From Isoetes taiwanensis (taxonomy: Eukaryota; Streptophyta; Lycopodiopsida; Isoetales; Isoetaceae), in contig JAJEKV010000003.1 of the NCBI GenBank assembly GCA_021234155.1, forward strand, positions 10,540,413 through 10,604,412: DNA of 64,000 nt, in the 5' to 3' direction. A program made the translations under genes and the position numbers. Every line of letters starts with the position of its first letter. Position 1 is the first letter of the stretch. Shown piece by piece: positions 58,145-64,000 of this stretch. Under the pieces are notes generated by a model. That model searched no databases, was not told the DNA's origin, and saw nothing but the letters and a program-made list of their open reading frames with translations.

Positions 58145-59416
58145 CATCTAGACTTTGGTCTTTTTTTTTTTTTTTTTTTTTGAAGGACGACAATCTATTA
58201 TCAAGGAATATCAAGATACATACAAGGGACCTGTGACATGGGACTCAAAACCTAGAGGACGAGATGGTCCACTAAGCAAAACCACCTAAACACATTACAT
58301 AATCATACTCCTTGTGCCACCTTGAGGCGTTTAATGGCCTCATCACAATCAACATGTTCTACAACATCAGGATAATCATCAACAGACATCAAGTTATCAT
58401 GCCACTGAATAGAACGAGGCAGGATAGCCTTGTGAGATGACATAACCGACTTCTTCCTCGCTGCCTTCTTCCAATTGACCTGTTGCCATGACTCTTTAGC
58501 GCACTGAAGATTAGGACCATCAGCCATAACAACCTCAGAAACATAAGAAGCAGAAGCAACAACGGGGAGAGTGGTAGGAACTATAGCTGCAGTTGACGGT
58601 GCTAAGGACGACACCATTGGAACTGTGTGTAGAGCATCTTCCATAGCCGAGGAATGCAAGACAATTGGCAAAGGATGATCATGAACAGATGAAGAAATAA
58701 CAGTAAGAGCTTGAACCTGAGAAGAATATTGAACAGATGCCTGAGATGCACGAGTACCTCGACGAAAGCTAGCAAAAGCCTCCTTATCAGGAAACAAACG
58801 GGCTAATTCTGGACCATTCAAAAGCTTAAGATCCAACTTCTTATACCAAGGCCCGCTCTTCACAACTACACAATCTGGCAAAGGCGAGTTCACAAGCATA
58901 GAAACACAAATCCTTGGACCATTCATGATGGAGTGTGAGATATGAACCCCAAGCCCCGTTGCAATTGCAACTAAAAACTGATGAGCCATTAGATCAGGAG
59001 GAAAATTAGGTAACGAGAACCAGCAAGGCATCTTTAATGCACGAACTGTATCTGGTGTAAAGCCAGGAGAGTAATACTGGTACATTACATACTCCCCACC
59101 AAGTGGATCAATCCCTCTTGATACCAAAGAGTCCACTGCATCACTACTTTCAAATAATGAGAACAAAGTTTTTTGCCAACAACTTGATGGACTGGAAAGG
59201 AGGAAGTTGAAGGCGTCTCAGAAGCCGAGACAATCAAACACGGAACCGTGAAAAATCTAAATAGCCACCAGTAAAATACCCAAGAACTGCATAAGAAGAT
59301 ACGTTCTCAACACACTTAATATGAGCTTGATGGTCCACCTCAACTACAGGAATACCAGAAGCTTGAACCACATTCTGACAATTAGACTGGTAAAATATGT
59401 CATCTAGACTTTGGTC
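58145..59416 (-). mobile_element. retroposed ORF1-like sequence with poly(A) and target-site duplication
   Basis: CATCTAGACTTTGGTC is present at 58145-58160 and 59401-59416 (18 bp if the following TT is counted). Between them is a minus-strand sequence ending in 21 A residues (T run 58161-58181 on the plus strand). This is the mark of target-primed reverse transcription by LINE machinery. The 1.24 kb insert contains an ORF1-like gene and no reverse transcriptase. Confidence 0.9.
58303..59166 (-). pseudogene. DUF4283-like, LINE ORF1-type protein
   Basis: A 287-codon open stretch with no ATG at its apparent start (TTG at 59164-59166). The frame is open back to a TGA near 59217, and upstream coding similarity (VVEVDHQAHIKCVENVSSYA) is in another frame, so a frameshift lies near 59.2 kb. 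PCWFSLPNFPPDLMAHQFLV, RICVSMLVNSPLPDCVVV and GPWYKKLDLKLL resemble DUF4283, the RNA-binding-like domain of plant LINE ORF1 proteins. The C-terminal part (SWQQVNWKKAARKKS) is basic. The poly(A) starts about 120 bases after the stop. No zinc knuckle is visible. Confidence 0.6.
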
Positions 59417-59419
59417 TTG

Positions 59420-59934
59420 TCTTTCTCTATGTGAATCTCATCAACCATCTCTTTCTTCATGAGCTAAACAACAACATGTGTTAACACTAGGTGCTAACTA
59501 GCTATTTTTTGCCCTATGCCATAATATATATGGAATACCTCAAGGAGGCTAGAGAGAAGTCACACTATCAATATTTGTACATGTTTAAATGTATATAGTC
59601 AGACATAAGTTACACTAGTTCGCCGATCGAGGAATTATGATATAAATTAGAAAATTGCCCACCTTCAATGAGCAGTACATGTGGTTATAAGACTAATGCA
59701 GCAGAAATATATAGGACTTACATCATCTTTCGTCCTGGGTCCTCGCACGTTACGGTGTCTCATAATTAGTGTCCTTTTGTCCACCCAAATTAGCACTATT
59801 TTTTAGTTTTATGGGAAGAGGGAAATTCAAAATTAACGAGAATATCGGGGGGTGGTTGATTCTCCCTTTCTCGAGGGAGAGAGATCTCGTTTCTTTCTTT
59901 CCATCCATTTTTTGTTCGGGCTTCTTGTGATCCA
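59420..59934. other. no gene seen; upstream flank of the transposase
   Basis: Non-coding. A pyrimidine-rich stretch with TTCTCTC and TTTCTTTCTTTCC near 59860-59905 precedes the first exon of the transposase and could be its leader. Confidence 0.4.
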
Positions 59935-62900
59935 ATGACTAATGACGAAGACAGGAGGCGGAAATGGCGTTTGCAGAAGCAACGGCAAAGAGCAAGCAAG
60001 ATGAGGCAACAACTGTCAAATGAAAATTTAGATTGGAGTATTGAGCACTCAAAAAAGCAATTGCAACATGCAGCCTCCATAATCACGAAAACGTTTTTGG
60101 ATTTGACAGGTTCGATGTCTACAGACCAGAAGAAAGAAGTATGGCATCTAGTGGAGAACAACAAAGTTATGCAGGTTGTAGTGTCTGATAAGGAAAAGAT
60201 TGTTCACAGTGAAATTGTCGGTAGCATCCAAGAAACCATACAACACGTGAAAGGAGTGGAGTCCAATGACATATTAGCAGCAAAAAGAGCAGCATTAGTC
60301 ATGGCACTTGGGAAGGTCAGGCATGGAAGCAAAAGATTAGCTGCCAAGGCTTTAGGAATTCATCCAAGGAATTGTTCCAGAGCTAAGAAGCACCGTGTTG
60401 CAATTAGTAATAAAAACGCATTGTGGGCTCTTGGGGGAAGGAAGAAGAGAAAGGATTCCCTGAACCAAGAAGTGATTGAAAAAGTTGTGGATTATTGGAC
60501 AAACTACACCAGAGTTTCGCCTAACTTCAAAGACGTTAGATCTGGTAGAGGAAAACATCCTAAGCATCCAACACATTACCTTGATGTGAGCCAGGTATAC
60601 TATCTGTAGATCAGTTTTTTACTAAGTCTTTTTTCACGTTTACTAATACTAATATTTTTTATAAGTTTTGAAGTATTGATTCTAATATGATCTGCTAATG
60701 GAATTAATCTGCACCTTCTTCTCGTGGTGGCAAGTCTTAGTGCTATTGATGGTTGATAATGGATCATTTCTTGATATAGTGCTAAGGTTTCTCACCTTTA
60801 TAATGTTGGTGCCACGTTTAGTAATTGTGTTGATGTGAGTGCCACTGTTAGTGATTTTGTAAATGACAGTGCTAATATTACTATTTTCGTTAATGTTGTT
60901 CCACTATTAGTAATTTTGTCAATGTTAGCACTAAACTTAATCTTTAGTTAGTGAAGCACTACCTACCACTACAGATTAGCAACGCTTTCATCTCAATGTC
61001 CTAGCACTGGTTAGTGGTTTAGTTTGCTAAGGGTTATGTTATAATGCTAATGGAATCAGTAATTAGTTCTGAGTTGCTATTCATTAGCAGTTGCTTTTTC
61101 TAGTGGTATTAGCATTAGCATTTACTAAGTAGTTTTCTATTCTTATTCTGCAGACAGAATCCTTCACTAGTTTCAAGCAAGACAATCCAGATGTTCAAAT
61201 TAAGCAAAGAGCCTTCGAGAAATTAAAGCCTTACTTTGTTGTAAAGCTATCTGAATTCAATACCTGTTGTTGCGTCTATCATGAGAGGATGTCAATGCTG
61301 AGGGAAGGGGTGAAGAACATGAGGAAAAAAGTCCATGGTGCACGGGTCGCGGTTGCACCCGTGATTGCAAGATATGTGACCACAAGGCAAGCCAAGTAGG
61401 GTGCAATGCAAAGAAGACATGTTTGGCGGCAGTCCTAACAAATGACATGTGGAGAAGCATGGTTTGCCCAAAGCCCGGAGGTGAGGAGTGGCACAATGAA
61501 GCATGCTTGTCGGAACCCACAAAGAAATGTGGTGTGGACAAAATGGAAAGGTGTCCAAAAGAAGAAACAAAGGACGATTACCTCAAAAATCACTTGGGAG
61601 AACATAGACTACATTGAAATTGGTAAGGATAAAAATGGCAAACCCAAAAAAAGAATTGAGCATCAATATTTACGCACTTCTCCCAATGTTTTGATGGAAA
61701 CCTTCGGATCTAAAGCAAAGGAGTTTGTGACACATAATTTCGGTATAAATGGCGGCAAAGCCATGTTTAGACAACTATTGAACAGGTTTGTCTTTGATGA
61801 TCATGATACTATTGTATCGCTGGTTGACTTTGCGAGAATTACTCTTTCAAGGAGGCGAGAATGAAGTCCAAATCAAAGCATTGGCATAATGAGCGAGATC
61901 ATAATGTGCACCTCACATATAGAAGGGATCCCGAGACACAAGAAATGATCAAGGAAGAACATTTTTATATATCGATGATGACGAAAACATGATTCTTTGT
62001 TTGTGCAAAGATTGCTTTCTCTTACACAATCATTGGATGCAAGAGAAGGAAATCACTTTGAAGAAGCGTTATGTCTTCTCAGATGGTGCAGCCTCACAAT
62101 TCAAAGGTAAAAAATCATTTTACTTTGATGCTAGATTCAAATCTTTAACAGGTTTAGACATGATGTGGAACTTTTGGTGCTCTGGCCATGGGAAGGGAGA
62201 ACATGATGGTGCGTAGCGATAAAATAAAGAGGGCTTTGAGAGCAAAGACAAATTGAAGGGCAAAAAGATGACCAATGCACACGAGGTGGTGGAATGGCTA
62301 AAGCAGTACATGTCAACAGCAGCACCCACAACATATAAAAAGAAGATTCAAACTGTAAGTAGAACTTTTTGGGAAGTTGAAATACAAGTGGACAGAAAAA
62401 ATCAGTGGGAAGCACGTTCTATTGAAGGATCTAGAAACCTTCATTGTTTCCATGGGTGTTCAAATCACATGACACATTTACAGGTCAGAAACCTCTCTTG
62501 CTTTTGCACATATTGTTTAAATTTGAATTGGGAATCTTGCCCCAATGTATCATATACTAAGAAGTTTGAACTAGTTGTGGTACAGCCCATCAAAGCTATT
62601 GTTGAAGAAGAAGTACATGATGAAGGAGAAGAAGCATATATTGGCAGCGCTGACTTATGTAGCATGCAAGTATCTATAGGTGATGTCTTTGCAGTGGTGG
62701 CTCCAAATAACAATCACGAGAATGTGAAATTCTACCTTATCCTATGTACCAAAGCTAAGTACTTGATGTTAGAAGACTTTGTAGATATGCAAGGGCAGAA
62801 GTTTGTGAAAGGGGATGAGGTCCTAGAAGGGACATACTATGAGAAGTTGGTGAATTGTAAATCCAGCTACAAGTTTTGTAGAGGAAATAAAGCAATTGTT

Positions 62901-63035
62901 TATGCCACTCAAGTTGCAAAGAACAAAGTCAGGTTGGTTCAAGCAAAGCACGTTGTTAAGCGGGGAGTGTTTTACACTCTAAGTGCCAAAGAAGAAGAAG
63001 ATATTCTAGAGAGGCTTCCCACGTTGTTGGAATAG
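59935..63035 (+). pseudogene. DDE-like transposase, two exons, several frame breaks
   Basis: Exon 1 (59935-60597) encodes a basic, Gln-rich N-terminus (RRRKWRLQKQRQRASKMRQQ), a helical region with GKVRHGSKRLAAKALGIHPR, and ends HYLDVSQ|GTATAC. The intron ends TTCTGCAG at 61153, and exon 2 reads SFTSFKQDNPDVQIKQRAFE. A Cys-rich block (CTGRGCTRDCKICDHK) then follows in another frame. Later blocks are HWHNERDHNVHLTYRRDPET, DDDENM, YVFSDGAASQFKGKKSFYFD and WCSGHGKGEHDGAGAVIKR. The last two match an uncharacterised transposase-like family of animals and plants with SDG..SQFK and HGKG..DG.G motifs, probably carrying the catalytic acids. An open C-terminal block (62253-63035) has a Cys-containing segment and a basic tail ending in a stop. 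Four or five frameshifts or stops make it inactive. I do not know the superfamily name. Confidence 0.65.
60598..61153 (+). other. predicted intron of the transposase
   Basis: It runs from GTATAC to TTATTCTGCAG. AT-rich, with repeated phrases of the form TTAGTAATTTTGT and TTAGTGCTA(A/T) (about 60790-60930), suggesting degenerate short tandem repeats. Confidence 0.55.
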
Positions 63036-63144
63036 TGGAAAGAGCAATTGTGTAAAGGGTACTGTATATAGGTACTTTTATGAATATAAAGAAGTTTCTG
63101 TTTTGCATTCTCATTTTTTATGCTTCAGTTACAGAAATTTGTAC

Positions 63145-63597
63145 TCGAATGTTGAATGAATTCCATCAGAGATAGGAAGCATGAAGCATGTGGTTTCCAT
63201 CGATTTGAGCAGGAACTAGCTAACTGGGAGTATTCCACAGAGTATAGGCTCTTGTTTGGGGCTTCAAAAATTAGACTTATCATTGAACAAGTTGACAGGG
63301 GAAATCCCAGAATCATTGGATAATCTAGTGAACCTAAAGCTGCTGAACTTATCATACAAGGATTTGACAGGAAAAATTCCAGACACAGGCATTTTTGTTA
63401 ATCTCACAACATCATCTTTCAGTGGTAATCCAGGACTCTGTGGATCCGTTATCAATGTCAAGTGTGCAACTGGCACAAGTCCATCATCTAAGAGGTCACT
63501 AGCGCCATACAAGATGGCCATTATCCTCATTATTGCAGCATGTCTCTTCTTCAGTTTAGCTACTTTGATACTTTATCATGTGTTTAAGTCTTCATAG
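63145..63597 (+). pseudogene. LRR receptor-like kinase fragment, ectodomain end and membrane segment
   Basis: The frame reads IPSEIGSMKHVVSIDLSRN, LTGSIPQSIGSCLGLQKLDL, TGEIPESLDNLVNLKLLNLS and GKIPDTGIFVNLTTSSFSGN, then PGLCG. These are the last three to four plant-type leucine-rich repeats with the usual SGNPGLCG cap. A hydrophobic segment (MAIILIIAACLFFSLATLIL) spans the membrane, and the frame stops at LYHVFKSS, so the kinase domain is missing. An in-frame TAG interrupts the first repeats near 63211. It is a truncated copy of a receptor kinase of the FLS2/EFR-like layout. Confidence 0.8.
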
Positions 63598-64000
63598 CAT
63601 ATTACTATGGACTCCTCATTGACAGCATGCCCTCATTGACAGCATGCCCTTATTGATCCTATTTGAGAGGTTACGACTGCAAATAACAGTTTTATACTTC
63701 GTACCTCCAATCATGTCTAAGGAATCAAAGCAATAGTTTGATTCATCCCAAGGTGTCCAACGTTTTTTCACATATTGTGGTCATGGGCTCACCAAAAAGG
63801 TTCCTGAAACAAAAAACTCAGAATTGTTAACATCTAAATGATCAATCTGGGCTAAACGCCCTAATCTAAACTCTCTTTGTATGGGTTAAAAATTGGGTTG
63901 GATTGCTGAGTTCCCATTCCCTTGACAAATTATGTAAGAGGAATAAGTATGAACAGTAAGGGCTTAGGTAGTACCTTTAACTTGTGAAGTCCATCTTCCA
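63598..64000. other. no gene seen
   Basis: Non-coding tail of the window. GACAGCATGCCCTCATT and GACAGCATGCCCTTATT repeat near 63621 and 63639. No kinase-domain sequence follows the LRR fragment. Confidence 0.4.

Overview
This window reads as nuclear DNA of a land plant. The evidence is GT-AG spliced genes, an intronless PLS-class pentatricopeptide repeat (PPR) gene, a D-type cyclin with the plant Rb-binding motif, and Ty3/gypsy, Ty1/copia, LINE and DNA-transposon relics. The many PPR relics, the low gene density and the families DUF7869 and DUF8039 make a fern or another seed-free plant my best guess, but the sequence does not prove the lineage.

Layout. 1-16 kb is mostly non-coding with old repeats: a degenerate minisatellite, a beta-tubulin 5' fragment, a Harbinger/Tourist-like MITE with a TTA target duplication, a G+C-rich block that may be an LTR remnant, a decayed PPR gene (11.6-15.3 kb) and a PIF1-type helicase C-terminal fragment (15.6-16.0 kb). 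The best-preserved long ORF is a PPR gene at 16.5-18.3 kb, truncated in its E domain. A Ty3/gypsy element of about 10 kb occupies 21.5-31.6 kb on the minus strand. It has LTRs of about 1.9 kb, a tRNA-Gln primer site, a second RNase H domain between protease and reverse transcriptase, and a decayed resident RNase H.

32.6-41.3 kb is the strangest part. It is visibly richer in G+C than its surroundings. It carries a minus-strand split gene whose C-terminus resembles FCP1/NLI-interacting-factor HAD phosphatases, a divergent plus-strand exon resembling DUF8039 of CACTA/Ulp1-type transposons, and about 20 copies of one palindromic motif (arms TTTCTCGACT / AGTCGAGAAA). The palindromes lie in introns, in the 3' flank and in a tandem array of further nested palindromes. 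I read it as a large, poorly known DNA-transposon-like unit, or as a locus invaded by a palindromic mobile element.

41.3-49.2 kb holds AT-rich tandem repeats, a DUF7869-type putative transposase relic, a LINE reverse-transcriptase relic and a Ty1/copia element that has lost its protease and integrase. The clearest host gene is a five-exon D-type cyclin at 51.8-53.4 kb on the minus strand (384 residues). A possible orphan first exon lies at 55.5 kb. 58.1-59.4 kb is a retroposed ORF1-like sequence with a poly(A) tail and a 16-18 bp target-site duplication. 59.9-63.0 kb is a broken two-exon DDE-like transposase, followed by the end of a truncated LRR receptor-kinase ectodomain.

Only the cyclin and the PPR gene look like working host genes. 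Almost everything else is mobile-element material at various stages of decay. Boundaries of decayed relics are approximate because they were placed by eye.
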